Positions 53,109-61,817 of a stretch of DNA of 64,000 bases are shown in pieces (positions within the stretch are counted from its first letter, which is position 1; the number at the start of each line of letters is the position of its first letter). Source of the DNA: Flavobacterium potami (GTDB lineage: Bacteria; Bacteroidota; Bacteroidia; Flavobacteriales; Flavobacteriaceae); the NCBI RefSeq assembly GCF_020026915.1, contig NZ_JAINUY010000002.1, positions 682,001 through 746,000 of the forward strand. Reading direction: 5' to 3'. The notes below the pieces were generated by a model. That model made no database searches, was not told the origin of the DNA, and saw only the letters and a list, made by a program, of their open reading frames with translations. A program made the translations under genes and the position numbers.

Positions 53109-54491
53109 ATGGATATTAGAAAAAAAATTACTTTTAATTATGTTGCCCTTTCTACCTTTAGTACGTCGCTATTGTGCATCATTGTGTTCTTTTTATTTAG
53201 AGAAAACAATCGTTACCATTTTCTAAAACGTCTAGATGACAGATCAAAGATTGTAGCTTCTATTCATTTTCAAAAAGATCCAGAGAAGATTAGGTATTAT
53301 AAAAATCTGAAGAAAAACGGCCTTGAAGAATTAATTGAAGAAGAAGAATATGTACTAAAAATACACAGTCACAACACTTTTGACTACAATACCAATTTAA
53401 ATCTTCCGAATACTTTTTATACCAATATTCTAAAAACAGGAAGAGATTCTTTTGAAAGGGATAATAAATATTATTTAGGGCAAATTTTTCAGGAAGCCAA
53501 TCAAAGATATATTGTAATTGTTGGCGCTAGAGATCGTAAAGGAAAAGATACGACCGTATATATTGTCAAAATTATGCTTTTCGGCGGAATCGGTTTTGTG
53601 ATTCTGGCTTTTCTTTTAGGGCGTTTCTTGGCAAAACGTGTTATTAATCCAGTTGCGAGAATTACCAAAGAGGTAAAAAGAATCAGTGCTTCTAATCTTC
53701 ATAATCGATTACCGGAAGTTAAAAACTCAGACGAAATATCAGATTTGACGAATACTTTTAATAATATGCTGGATCGTTTGGAAACCTCTTTTGAAATTCA
53801 GGCCAATTTTATTAATAATGCTTCTCACGAATTAAAAACACCTATTACAACTATTATCGCCGAAGCAGAGATTATGCTTTTAAAAGAACGCGAAAAGGCA
53901 GAATATGTTGAATCATTGCAAAATATTTACAGTCAGGCTTCGAAATTAGGAAATCTTACAGAAAGTCTATTGAAATTGACCCAAACAGGTTACGACGGAC
54001 AAAAACAGGTTTCTGATATTGCCCGAATCGATGAGCTTTTATTGGATGTAAAATCGGATCTCGATAAAATTTATCCAGATAATCGTGTAACCATAAAACT
54101 GAATTTTGCTCCCGAAGATTCGAATTTGCTTTTATTGCCTTGTAATAGACCTCTATTAGAATTGGCAATCAATAATATCATTACTAATGGTGTAAAATAT
54201 TCGGATAATAATGAAGTATTTGTAAACCTTTCGGCAAATGACGAAATGATTAAAATTGCAATCAATGATATTGGAATCGGAATTCCACCAGAAGATATTC
54301 CGCATCTATATGAACCTTTTTTTAGAGGGAAAATTGCAACGAAATATATAGGTTACGGCTTAGGACTTCCCTTGGCGTCTAAAATTATTAGAATGCATCA
54401 GGGAGAATTGCAAGTGCAGTCGGAACAGAATAAAGGTACAATCGTAACCATCATCTTTAAAAAAGTAAACATTAAAAAATCTAATGTTTAA
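53109..54491 (+). CDS. HAMP-containing sensor histidine kinase
   Basis: A 460-residue membrane kinase. Membrane helices lie at residues about 10-30 and 150-172, with a periplasmic sensor domain between them. A HAMP linker (RVINPVARITKEVKRISASN) follows, then the H-box with H240 (NASHELKTPITTI), N-box (NNIITNGVKYS), and G-boxes (DIGIGIPPEDIP, GYGLGLPLA). The stimulus is unknown. The genes downstream encode a USP-like protein and a bestrophin channel, which may be its targets. Confidence 0.95.
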   Translation: MDIRKKITFNYVALSTFSTSLLCIIVFFLFRENNRYHFLKRLDDRSKIVASIHFQKDPEKIRYYKNLKKNGLEELIEEEEYVLKIHSHNTFDYNTNLNLPNTFYTNILKTGRDSFERDNKYYLGQIFQEANQRYIVIVGARDRKGKDTTVYIVKIMLFGGIGFVILAFLLGRFLAKRVINPVARITKEVKRISASNLHNRLPEVKNSDEISDLTNTFNNMLDRLETSFEIQANFINNASHELKTPITTIIAEAEIMLLKEREKAEYVESLQNIYSQASKLGNLTESLLKLTQTGYDGQKQVSDIARIDELLLDVKSDLDKIYPDNRVTIKLNFAPEDSNLLLLPCNRPLLELAINNIITNGVKYSDNNEVFVNLSANDEMIKIAINDIGIGIPPEDIPHLYEPFFRGKIATKYIGYGLGLPLASKIIRMHQGELQVQSEQNKGTIVTIIFKKVNIKKSNV

Positions 54492-54573
54492 TTTTAGAAA
54501 ATTCTAATTTTAGATTAATTAACGTCTAATTTCCTGAGAGTTACTTTGTAGGTATAACTAAAAGATTATACTT

Positions 54574-55296
54574 ATGAAAAATTTTCTAATACCTACAACT
54601 TTACAAGATGATACGATCTCGGCTGTGAAATCTGCGGTGCATCAATCTAAAAATGCGAAATCAGAAATTATTTTAGTATTAGTTTCAGAAGCACCAGACA
54701 CGTTTTCATCTTCTAGTTTCTTGAGAGAAATGAAATCCGGACTAACTAAAAGTCAGGAAGAAGTTCTGGAGACTTGCCGTTATATTATAGATCATACTCC
54801 TAATACCAAGTTAAAAGTCCATAATCAATACGGACTTTCAGCGCCAATTTTCAAACGTCTTATAGAAGTCTTTGCAGTAAAGCTGGTTATTCTGACACAT
54901 TCTTATAAACAGGAAACTAAAAAAATACACCAATATCTGGTGCAATTGGCAGGAAATCAAAAATGTCCGATTCTTCATTTAAGTACAGAAATCAATAAAG
55001 AAGTTTTTCATAAAGCGCTTTATGTCGAAAATTCAAGTAGAAATATTCATGTAAAAGATGTACAAGAATTTTTGAGCGCTAATTTCTCTTTTGAAATTGT
55101 CAGTCAGACTGCAAGCTTTGAAGATGATTACGAAAGTGTAGCTCCATTTTTATCAGAAGCTATTTCAAAACATAATATTGATATGTTGGTTGAAACCCGA
55201 AAAGGCGAAAAAATCAAATTCAAAAAAGCCAAAAAAGAAAACGTCAATGAAAAACTCGGACTTCCTGTTCTTTCATTGTACGAAGAGATGGTCTGA
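54574..55296 (+). CDS. Universal-stress-protein-like protein
   Basis: A 240-residue soluble protein. The opening MKNFLIPTTLQDDTISAVKS has the beta1-alpha1 pattern of UspA proteins, and VKLVILTHSYKQETKKIHQYLVQLAGNQKCPILHLS corresponds to the C-terminal half of a USP fold (split: residues about 101-136). The ATP-binding G-2x-G-9x-G(S/T) motif is not visible, so it may not bind ATP. It sits between the kinase and the bestrophin. Confidence 0.6.
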   Translation: MKNFLIPTTLQDDTISAVKSAVHQSKNAKSEIILVLVSEAPDTFSSSSFLREMKSGLTKSQEEVLETCRYIIDHTPNTKLKVHNQYGLSAPIFKRLIEVFAVKLVILTHSYKQETKKIHQYLVQLAGNQKCPILHLSTEINKEVFHKALYVENSSRNIHVKDVQEFLSANFSFEIVSQTASFEDDYESVAPFLSEAISKHNIDMLVETRKGEKIKFKKAKKENVNEKLGLPVLSLYEEMV

Positions 55297-55298
55297 GA

Positions 55299-55384
55299 GT
55301 CTGAGATTCTAAGTTTCTAAGACACTAAGTCTCTAAGCTTTTTTAATTCTTAGCGTCTTAGAAACTTAGCATCTTAGTCTCTTA
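55299..55384. repeat. CTTAG-family hairpin between the USP-like and bestrophin genes
   Basis: CTGAGATTCTAAGTTTCTAA on the left faces CTTAGAAACTTAGCATCTTA on the right in inverted order, with a T-rich centre. The element equals those at 20926 and 19079. Confidence 0.85.
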
Positions 55385-55410
55385 AAAATATTAATTTAAA
55401 TACCGAAAAT

Positions 55411-56358
55411 ATGTTGTTAAAGAAAAGAATACCAATGAAGTACGTTCTCGGGAAAATTAAAGTAGAAATTGCATTAGTGCTGGCTTATACCATACTATTC
55501 GAAATATTCCATCATTATTTTATCAATCTTCCGGTAGATATCCCGATTGCCATTCCAACCATGATTGGAACCATTATTTCCTTATTATTAGCTTTCAAAT
55601 CGAATCAGGCTTATGACAGGTGGTGGGAAGCAAGAATTGTCTGGGGAGCTGTTGTAAATGACTCCAGAACCCTAATCCGTCAGGTATTGACATTTTATGA
55701 AGACCCTGATTTTTCTGTTGAGGCAAGCGAATTCAAAGAGAATTTTGCCAAAAGACAAATTGCATGGTGTTACAGTCTAGGTCAGTCCCTTAGAAATAGA
55801 GATGCAATTGAGCCTATTGAAGGTTTGATGAATGAAGAAGAAATTAAATACATTAAAAATCATCAAAACGTTCCCAATGCCATTTTAATGCTGCATGCCA
55901 GAGATTTAAAAAATGCAAAAAACGAAAAGAGACTTAATGTATATCAACAGGTAGAAATTGATAATACTTTGTCCAGATTGTGTGATGAAATGGGAAAATG
56001 TGAAAGAATTAAGAACACGATTTTTCCAACAACATACAGCATGTACATTCGATTGACATTGTGTTTGTTCATATTGTTGTTGCCTTTTGGGCTAACAAGT
56101 GTTTTAAGTTGGTTTGCAATTCCGTTGATTACTGCAATCGGAGCGGCTTTCTTTTTAATCGAAAGAATGGCAATTCATTTACAGGATCCGTTTGAAAATA
56201 GACCAACCGACACGCCAGTTACAACAATTGCCAATACTATCGAAAGAAATATCAAGCAGATGTTAAATGAATATCAGAGTGAATTCGATATTCTAAAAGA
56301 ATTTGATTTAAAAGACGAACCTAAAAAAGTCGAAAAAGACGCTTATTTCGTTTTATAA
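55411..56358 (+). CDS. Bestrophin-family ion channel
   Basis: A 315-residue membrane protein. The family pattern is clear: VPTMIGTIISLLLAFKSNQAYDRWWEARIVWGAVVNDSRTLIRQ-like segment at about residues 55-90, an amphipathic central part, and YSMYIRLTLCLFILLLPFGLTSVLSWFAIPLI. It ends with DPFENRPTDTPVTTIANTIERNI, the conserved C-terminal region. Bacterial bestrophins conduct cations or anions; the ion here cannot be read. It lies downstream of the two-component system. Confidence 0.9.
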   Translation: MLLKKRIPMKYVLGKIKVEIALVLAYTILFEIFHHYFINLPVDIPIAIPTMIGTIISLLLAFKSNQAYDRWWEARIVWGAVVNDSRTLIRQVLTFYEDPDFSVEASEFKENFAKRQIAWCYSLGQSLRNRDAIEPIEGLMNEEEIKYIKNHQNVPNAILMLHARDLKNAKNEKRLNVYQQVEIDNTLSRLCDEMGKCERIKNTIFPTTYSMYIRLTLCLFILLLPFGLTSVLSWFAIPLITAIGAAFFLIERMAIHLQDPFENRPTDTPVTTIANTIERNIKQMLNEYQSEFDILKEFDLKDEPKKVEKDAYFVL

Positions 56359-56541
56359 ACTAGGTTTTGGTTACTAGGTTGTTAGTTAATTAGGCGGTGC
56401 TTTAAACGGCGCTGCCCTAATTATAAAATGTATTTTGAATATAAAAATATACCTGCCATTACAGATTAAAAACTGTAGGGTAAAGAGAAGCGTTCCGCAT
56501 TCGCTTACTTTGTTTATTATTAAATGTTGGAATTAGACGGA

Positions 56542-56570
56542 AAAAACCAGACAGTCAGAGTCTGGTTTTT
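56542..56570. terminator. Terminator between bestrophin and MocR genes
   Basis: AAAAACCAGAC (56542-56552) and GTCTGGTTTTT (56560-56570) form a perfect 11-bp stem. It ends 7 bases before the stop of the convergent MocR gene. Confidence 0.9.
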
Positions 56571-56576
56571 CTGTTT

Positions 56577-57998
56577 TTATAAAGCAGCAGCCAGTTTTCC
56601 TAAAGTTTGAATGGCAATCCTTAATTCATTAGACCAAGGAAGACCGAAACTCAAACGCATGCAATTGGAGAATTGATTTTGAAAGGAAAAAATCCTGCCC
56701 GGTGCAATACTAATATTATGCTTCAATGCTAAATGATAAAAAGCCGCTGTATCGATTTTTTTGTCCAATTCGACCCAAAGAAAAAAACCTCCTTGTGGCT
56801 GACTTACTTTTGTTCCCGGTGGAAAAGATTCTAAAACGGTATTGATATAATTGGTGCAATTGCGATTTAAGATCTGACGAATTTTTCGAAGATGATTTTC
56901 ATAACGTCCATTTTTTAGAAAATCCCCAACAACTTCATGTGTTATGGTTGTATTGGAAATCGTGTGATACAACTTAGTTCTCAAAATTTCTTTTTTGAAT
57001 TTCCCGGGAGAAACCCAACCTACGCGGTAACCAGGCGCCAAGGTTTTAGAAACAGAACTGCAACATAAAACAATACCGCTTTCATCATACGTTTTGCAAT
57101 TAGTTGGACGACTTGTGCCGAAGTATAAATCGCCATGAATATCGTCTTCAATTAGCGGAACATTGTAGAAATCCATTAAACGAACAATTTCTTTTTTATG
57201 TTCATTGGGCAGCATACTCCCCGAAGGATTACTGAAATTAGACATCAAAACACAAGCTTTTACTTTATTGCTAGCAAGTGTTTTTTTAACGGCTTCTAGT
57301 TCAATTCCTGTAGTCATATTGGTCGGCAACTCCATAACATATAAGCCTAATGATCTGGCCAATTGTAAAATACCAAAGTAAACAGGGCTTTCTGTAATAA
57401 TGGTATCTCCTGGTTTTGTAAGCGTTAGCAAACAATCTGAAATTGCCGAAATACAGCCTGGAGTTGTTATAATATCATCTTCAGTTAGAGAACCTCCCCA
57501 AGTAAACGACCAACGGGCAATTTCTTTTCTTAGATTGCTATTTCCTTGAATTTCCTCATAACTAGTACCGCTGTTTGGTAATTGACGCATTGCCTGAACC
57601 ATTCCTTTATTTAATTTGGCAATTGGAAGTAATTCATTCGACGGAAAACCAAGTGATAGCATTGTCACATTTTTGGTACGCATATCACCATAAACCAAGT
57701 CAATTAAATCTTCACGTTCAATGTTTTCAAGACTTAATCGGGGTTTGCTTGCAGAAGGTTCTGCAATTACTCTTGCAGAAATATTACTCACATAATAGCC
57801 AGATTGTGGTCTCGATTCAATTAGCGAACGGCTTTCAACTTCATAATAGGCTTTGCTTACCGTACTCATGCTGTAGCCCGTTTCGGCGCAGACTTCGCGT
57901 ATAGAAGGTAGTTTGTCGCCCACATTTAAAACGCCCGATTTAATCTGTTTCTCGATTCTATCAGCAAATTGAAGATAAAGGTAATTCGAATTTTTCAT
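56577..57998 (-). CDS. MocR-type PLP-dependent transcriptional regulator
   Basis: A 473-residue fusion. Residues 1-75 form a GntR winged helix (ADRIEKQIKSGVLNVGDKLPSIREVCAETGYSMSTVSKAY). Residues about 100-473 form a fold type I aminotransferase-like domain with DDIHGDLYFG, SVSKTLAPGYRVGW (PLP lysine in SVSKT), and GGFFLWVEL. Such proteins sense PLP and an amino compound and usually regulate adjacent divergent genes. The divergent EamA transporter is the likely target, and a direct repeat lies between them. The ATG at 57998 begins the GntR domain. Confidence 0.92.
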   Translation of the reverse strand: MKNSNYLYLQFADRIEKQIKSGVLNVGDKLPSIREVCAETGYSMSTVSKAYYEVESRSLIESRPQSGYYVSNISARVIAEPSASKPRLSLENIEREDLIDLVYGDMRTKNVTMLSLGFPSNELLPIAKLNKGMVQAMRQLPNSGTSYEEIQGNSNLRKEIARWSFTWGGSLTEDDIITTPGCISAISDCLLTLTKPGDTIITESPVYFGILQLARSLGLYVMELPTNMTTGIELEAVKKTLASNKVKACVLMSNFSNPSGSMLPNEHKKEIVRLMDFYNVPLIEDDIHGDLYFGTSRPTNCKTYDESGIVLCCSSVSKTLAPGYRVGWVSPGKFKKEILRTKLYHTISNTTITHEVVGDFLKNGRYENHLRKIRQILNRNCTNYINTVLESFPPGTKVSQPQGGFFLWVELDKKIDTAAFYHLALKHNISIAPGRIFSFQNQFSNCMRLSFGLPWSNELRIAIQTLGKLAAAL

Positions 57999-58004
57999 GA
58001 GAAA

Positions 58005-58042
58005 ACAAAAACTGTTATGGTGCAATTTACAAAAACTGTATC
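58005..58042. promoter_or_regulatory. Candidate MocR operator: direct repeat ACAAAAACTGT
   Basis: ACAAAAACTGTTAT (58005-58018) and ACAAAAACTGTATC (58029-58042) are direct repeats 24 bases apart, that is a little over two helical turns. Direct repeats are the usual MocR binding sites (for example PdxR, GabR). The position between divergent MocR and transporter genes is typical. Confidence 0.6.
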
Positions 58043-58108
58043 TGTATTGCTGTTTTATTTTTTAGAAATTTGCTTCATCAAAAGAAAATAATTCAAAAAA
58101 CAATTTTT

Positions 58109-59023
58109 GTGAAAACAACAAAGTACTATATCGCGGCGATTTCTGCCTTTGTTACATGGGGACTTTTCAGTTTGGTTTTAAAACCAATACATGAATATCC
58201 GTCGTTAGATATTTTATTTTTTCGTGTTTTCAGTTGTGCCGTTTTAATGCTTTTGATTGCTTTTTTATTTAAAAGAAAACAAATAAAAGAAACCATTGAA
58301 ATTTTTAGAGGTTTATCAAAATCAGAAAAAAGAAAATCTATTCTCTTGAACATTGGTGGAAGCGCATTTTTGATGGGAAATTGGTTTACCTTCATTTATG
58401 TTGTCAATCACGTTAGCGTAAAAGCGGCTTCTTTAGCTTATTTGGTTTGCCCGATTTTAACAACTTTATTGGCTTATTTTATCTCGAAAGAAAAACTGCT
58501 GAAAACACAATGGCTTTCTGTAGGATTAAGTATTTCCGGTTGTGTATTGCTTTCTTACAGCGATATAATGGATATGTTTTTCAGCATAATTATTGGCTTA
58601 ACCTATGCTGCTTATTTGGTAAGTCAGCGTGCCAATAAAGGGTTTGACAAGTTTATCGTTTTGACATTTCATATTACATTGGCTGCTTTGTGTTTATTAC
58701 CATTTTACCCAGCTTATGGAGGACCGGTTCCAACGGAATTTAAATTCTATTTCTGTATCGAAACAATCGCAATCCTGTTTACAATTGTACCGCTTTTCCT
58801 GAATTTGTACGCACTTTCCGGAATCAATTCTTCGACAGTTGGAATGTTATTAAACATTAATCCGATGATTGCATTCGGATTGGCAGCCTTTGTTTTTAAA
58901 GAAAATATTACGCCTTTACAAATTACAGCATACGGAATTATTTTTGCTGCAGTGTTAGTTTTTAATTCACATCATATTTTTGTCATAAAGCAAAAAATGA
59001 CCTCAATATCCAAGGGTTCTTAA
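58109..59023 (+). CDS. EamA-family transporter
   Basis: A 304-residue membrane protein with about ten hydrophobic segments in two EamA halves. It begins YYIAAISAFVTWGLFSLVLK and resembles RarD-type members of the drug/metabolite transporter superfamily. I prefer the GTG at 58109 because the alternative TTG at 58070 lies close to the probable transcription start. The regulator beside it suggests that it exports or imports an amine or amino acid. Confidence 0.8.
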   Translation: MKTTKYYIAAISAFVTWGLFSLVLKPIHEYPSLDILFFRVFSCAVLMLLIAFLFKRKQIKETIEIFRGLSKSEKRKSILLNIGGSAFLMGNWFTFIYVVNHVSVKAASLAYLVCPILTTLLAYFISKEKLLKTQWLSVGLSISGCVLLSYSDIMDMFFSIIIGLTYAAYLVSQRANKGFDKFIVLTFHITLAALCLLPFYPAYGGPVPTEFKFYFCIETIAILFTIVPLFLNLYALSGINSSTVGMLLNINPMIAFGLAAFVFKENITPLQITAYGIIFAAVLVFNSHHIFVIKQKMTSISKGS

Positions 59024-59088
59024 TTCTTAGTTTTCATATTTTTTATTGGTTTAAAATCGAAAATTATCAGAATCTTAACAGGATGTTT

Positions 59089-59123
59089 AAACAGGAATGA
59101 GTATTTTTCATTCCTGTTTTTTT
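59089..59123 (+). terminator. Terminator of the EamA gene
   Basis: AAACAGGAATGA (59089-59100) pairs with TCATTCCTGTTT (59108-59119), followed by T. Confidence 0.9.
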
Positions 59124-59144
59124 ATGCAGTAAAATGAATAAAGC

Positions 59145-59310
59145 CGCAGATTGCACAGATTAAAGGGATTAATTTCTTTGTAAAAAAATGTTGCCACGAA
59201 TTACACAGATTTTCACGAATTAAAATTTATGCAGAATTAAAATTTGTGAAAATTTGTGTAATTCGTGGCAAAAAAACTTTTTAATCAATTTAATCTGTGG
59301 CTATAAAAAC
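59145..59310. repeat. Nested GCCACGAATT inverted repeat
   Basis: Outer arms GCAGATTGCACAGATTAAAG and TTAATCAATTTAATCTGTGG enclose a longer inner pair, TTGCCACGAATTACACAGAT against TTTGTGTAATTCGTGGCAA. The whole element spans about 165 bases before the acyl-CoA dehydrogenase-like gene; I see no gene in the gap 59024-59333. Confidence 0.85.
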
Positions 59311-59333
59311 TAATACAAACCGAATCTATTGAT

Positions 59334-61598
59334 ATGAAAAATACCAAACTTCAAGCCTTTACTCCGTTGTTTTATTTAGTGTGGTCTGATGATTTATTGA
59401 CACAGAAAGAATTTGCCACTTTAAAAGAGTTTATAAATTCTCTAAACGTTTTATCTGAAGAAGAAAAAGAATATTTACTTTCTAAAGTAGATATTTCAAA
59501 TCCGCCTTCGCGAAATGAACTCACACAATGGAAGTTGGATATTGAAAAAAGTATTCAGGACAAATCTTCAATCAAGTCGATTTTTGATATTGCAAAGGCG
59601 CTTTCAGGATCAGATTTGGATTTATCTCCAATTGAATCAGATTTCAAAAAACTAGAAAATGATTTAGGAATTTTAGGCGAAGAAGCCCTTCAGAACTTCA
59701 AAACCAAAGCAGGTTCTTTTACAGCAGATTCTCATACAAATGCCAGTTTTGACATTCAGAAAATCACACAAATTTTAGATGGGAAAGAAGCAGCGATAAT
59801 CAAAAGAGTAAAATCAGTAATTTCTAGACCTGAATTTGTTTACGAAACCTCTACAGATATCAATGTTTTCAGAGAAACCGTTTATAATTGGTGTAAAATT
59901 CTAGCTGATGAAAATCTGGGAAGTATGGCGTATCCGAAAGAATACGGCGGTGGAGGAAACGTAGAAGATTATTTCGCCATTATGGAAACTTTGAGTTATC
60001 ACGATTTGAGTCTAGTAATCAAATTTGGTGTTCAGTTTGGACTATGGGGAATGAGTGTTCAGTCTTTAGGAACTGAAAAACATTATGCTAAGTATTTAAA
60101 AGATATTGGTTCGCTGAAACTTCCGGGATGTTTTGCAATGACAGAAACGCATCACGGATCAAACGTAAAAGGTTTGGAAACAACAGCAACTTACAATCAT
60201 AACGATCAGACTTTTACCATTCATACACCAAATAAAAATGCCCAAAAAGAATATATTGGAAATGCCGCTGTTCACGGACAAAAAGCAACTGTTTTTGCAA
60301 AATTAGTTATTGACGGTCATGATTACGGTGTAAACGCTTTTGTGGTTCCGCTTCGTGATCCAAACGGAAATGTGGCGAAAGGAGTTACAATTGGCGATTG
60401 TGGTCATAAAATGGGATTGAATGGAGTTGATAACGGAACTATTAGTTTTGATAATGTAGTGATTCCGAAAGAAGATATGTTGGATCGATTTGCTTCTGTA
60501 AATGATAAAGGAGAATTTGAAAGCCCGATTCCGAGTGACAACAGACGATTTTTTACCATGTTAGGAACTTTGGTAGGAGGAAGAATCGGAATCCCGCGTT
60601 CGGCTTTAGCGGCAGCCAAATCTGGATTAACAATTGCCATTCGCTACAGCGATCAAAGAAGACAATTTGGACCAGAAGGAGGTTCTGAAGTTCCTATTTT
60701 AAATTACAGAATGCATCAACGTAGATTGTTGCCGCATTTAGCTAAAACGTATGCAGTTCATTTTGCGCTTCAATATTTAACGAATAGATTTTTAAACAGA
60801 ACCGAAGTCGAAATGCAGGAAATTGAAGCTTTGGCAGCAGGAATGAAATCGTATTCTACTTGGAGTACGAGAGATATTTTGCAAGAATGCAGAGAAGCAT
60901 GCGGAGGAAAAGGATATTTGTCTGAAAACAGAATCGATGCGTTGAAAAATGATACTGAAATCTACACCACTTTTGAAGGAGATAATACTGTTTTGATGCA
61001 ATTAGTGGCTAAAAACCGTTTGGCTGAATTCAGAAAAGCATTTGGAGAAATGGGTTCGTTAGGAATTATAAATTATGTATATGAAAATGCAAAAACGGCT
61101 ATTGCAGAAAAGAATCCAATTGCAACCAGAAGAACAGATGATGAACATCTATTGGACGGAGAATTTCATTTGCAAGCATTTGTTCACAGAGAAAAAACAA
61201 TTTTGGCATCAGCTGCAAGACGTATCAAAAAATTAATAGATGGAGGATTGGAACCTTATGATGCGTTTAATGTTGTTCAACACCAAATGATTGATGTGGC
61301 GCAAGCGTATTTGGAACGAATAGTTTTAGAGCAATTTCAAATTGCAGTAAACGCTATCGAAGACGAATCATCAAAAGCAATTTTAACGAAACTGAATCAA
61401 TTGTACGCACTTTCACAAATCGAAAAAAATAAAGCCTGGTATTTAGAAGATGGTTATATGGAGGCGGTAAAAACCAAAGCAGTTCGTAAAATAGTTAATC
61501 AGCTTTGTTGGGATATTCGTCCAGATGCTGTCGCTTTGGTGAACGCTTTTGATATTCCAGAAAGCTGTTTAGCAGCACCTATTGCAGCGCATATTTAA
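59334..61598 (+). CDS. Acyl-CoA oxidase/dehydrogenase-like flavoprotein
   Basis: A 754-residue protein. Residues about 170-560 form an acyl-CoA dehydrogenase core: FAMTETHHGSNVKGLETTA (FAD and substrate binding), IGRPRSALA-like GGRIGIPRSALAAAKSGL, and YTTFEGDNTVLMQLVAKNRL with the putative catalytic glutamate. The N-terminal 130-residue helical extension and long C-terminal domain match peroxisomal-type acyl-CoA oxidases. It probably starts fatty-acid beta-oxidation. Whether the electron acceptor is O2 or a flavoprotein cannot be decided from sequence. Confidence 0.87.
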   Translation: MKNTKLQAFTPLFYLVWSDDLLTQKEFATLKEFINSLNVLSEEEKEYLLSKVDISNPPSRNELTQWKLDIEKSIQDKSSIKSIFDIAKALSGSDLDLSPIESDFKKLENDLGILGEEALQNFKTKAGSFTADSHTNASFDIQKITQILDGKEAAIIKRVKSVISRPEFVYETSTDINVFRETVYNWCKILADENLGSMAYPKEYGGGGNVEDYFAIMETLSYHDLSLVIKFGVQFGLWGMSVQSLGTEKHYAKYLKDIGSLKLPGCFAMTETHHGSNVKGLETTATYNHNDQTFTIHTPNKNAQKEYIGNAAVHGQKATVFAKLVIDGHDYGVNAFVVPLRDPNGNVAKGVTIGDCGHKMGLNGVDNGTISFDNVVIPKEDMLDRFASVNDKGEFESPIPSDNRRFFTMLGTLVGGRIGIPRSALAAAKSGLTIAIRYSDQRRQFGPEGGSEVPILNYRMHQRRLLPHLAKTYAVHFALQYLTNRFLNRTEVEMQEIEALAAGMKSYSTWSTRDILQECREACGGKGYLSENRIDALKNDTEIYTTFEGDNTVLMQLVAKNRLAEFRKAFGEMGSLGIINYVYENAKTAIAEKNPIATRRTDDEHLLDGEFHLQAFVHREKTILASAARRIKKLIDGGLEPYDAFNVVQHQMIDVAQAYLERIVLEQFQIAVNAIEDESSKAILTKLNQLYALSQIEKNKAWYLEDGYMEAVKTKAVRKIVNQLCWDIRPDAVALVNAFDIPESCLAAPIAAHI

Positions 61599-61619
61599 TT
61601 TAAAGTATATTTTTTGAAT

Positions 61620-61676
61620 GAATGATTTCGGTTTATAATTCTGCTTTAGAAATATAAATTGAAATCATTTTTTTTA
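61620..61676 (+). terminator. Possible terminator of the acyl-CoA oxidase-like gene
   Basis: AATGATTTC (61621-61629) and GAAATCATT (61661-61669) pair around a 31-base loop, followed by eight T. The long loop makes it weaker than the others. Confidence 0.5.
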
Positions 61677-61786
61677 TCGCATTATTATCGTGTGATTGTA
61701 TTTTTGATTTCAAAAGAAGAAACCACCCCATATTTAGTACATTTTAACCATATTTAAATAATTCGTTTTTTCTATTTTCGCTTTGT

Positions 61787-61794
61787 TATATTTG
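61787..61794 (+). promoter_or_regulatory. Minus-7 element of the DUF6377 gene
   Basis: TATATTTG matches TAnnTTTG 23 bases before the TTG start at 61818. Confidence 0.6.
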
Positions 61795-61817
61795 TAATTC
61801 CTTTATATTAAATTGTC

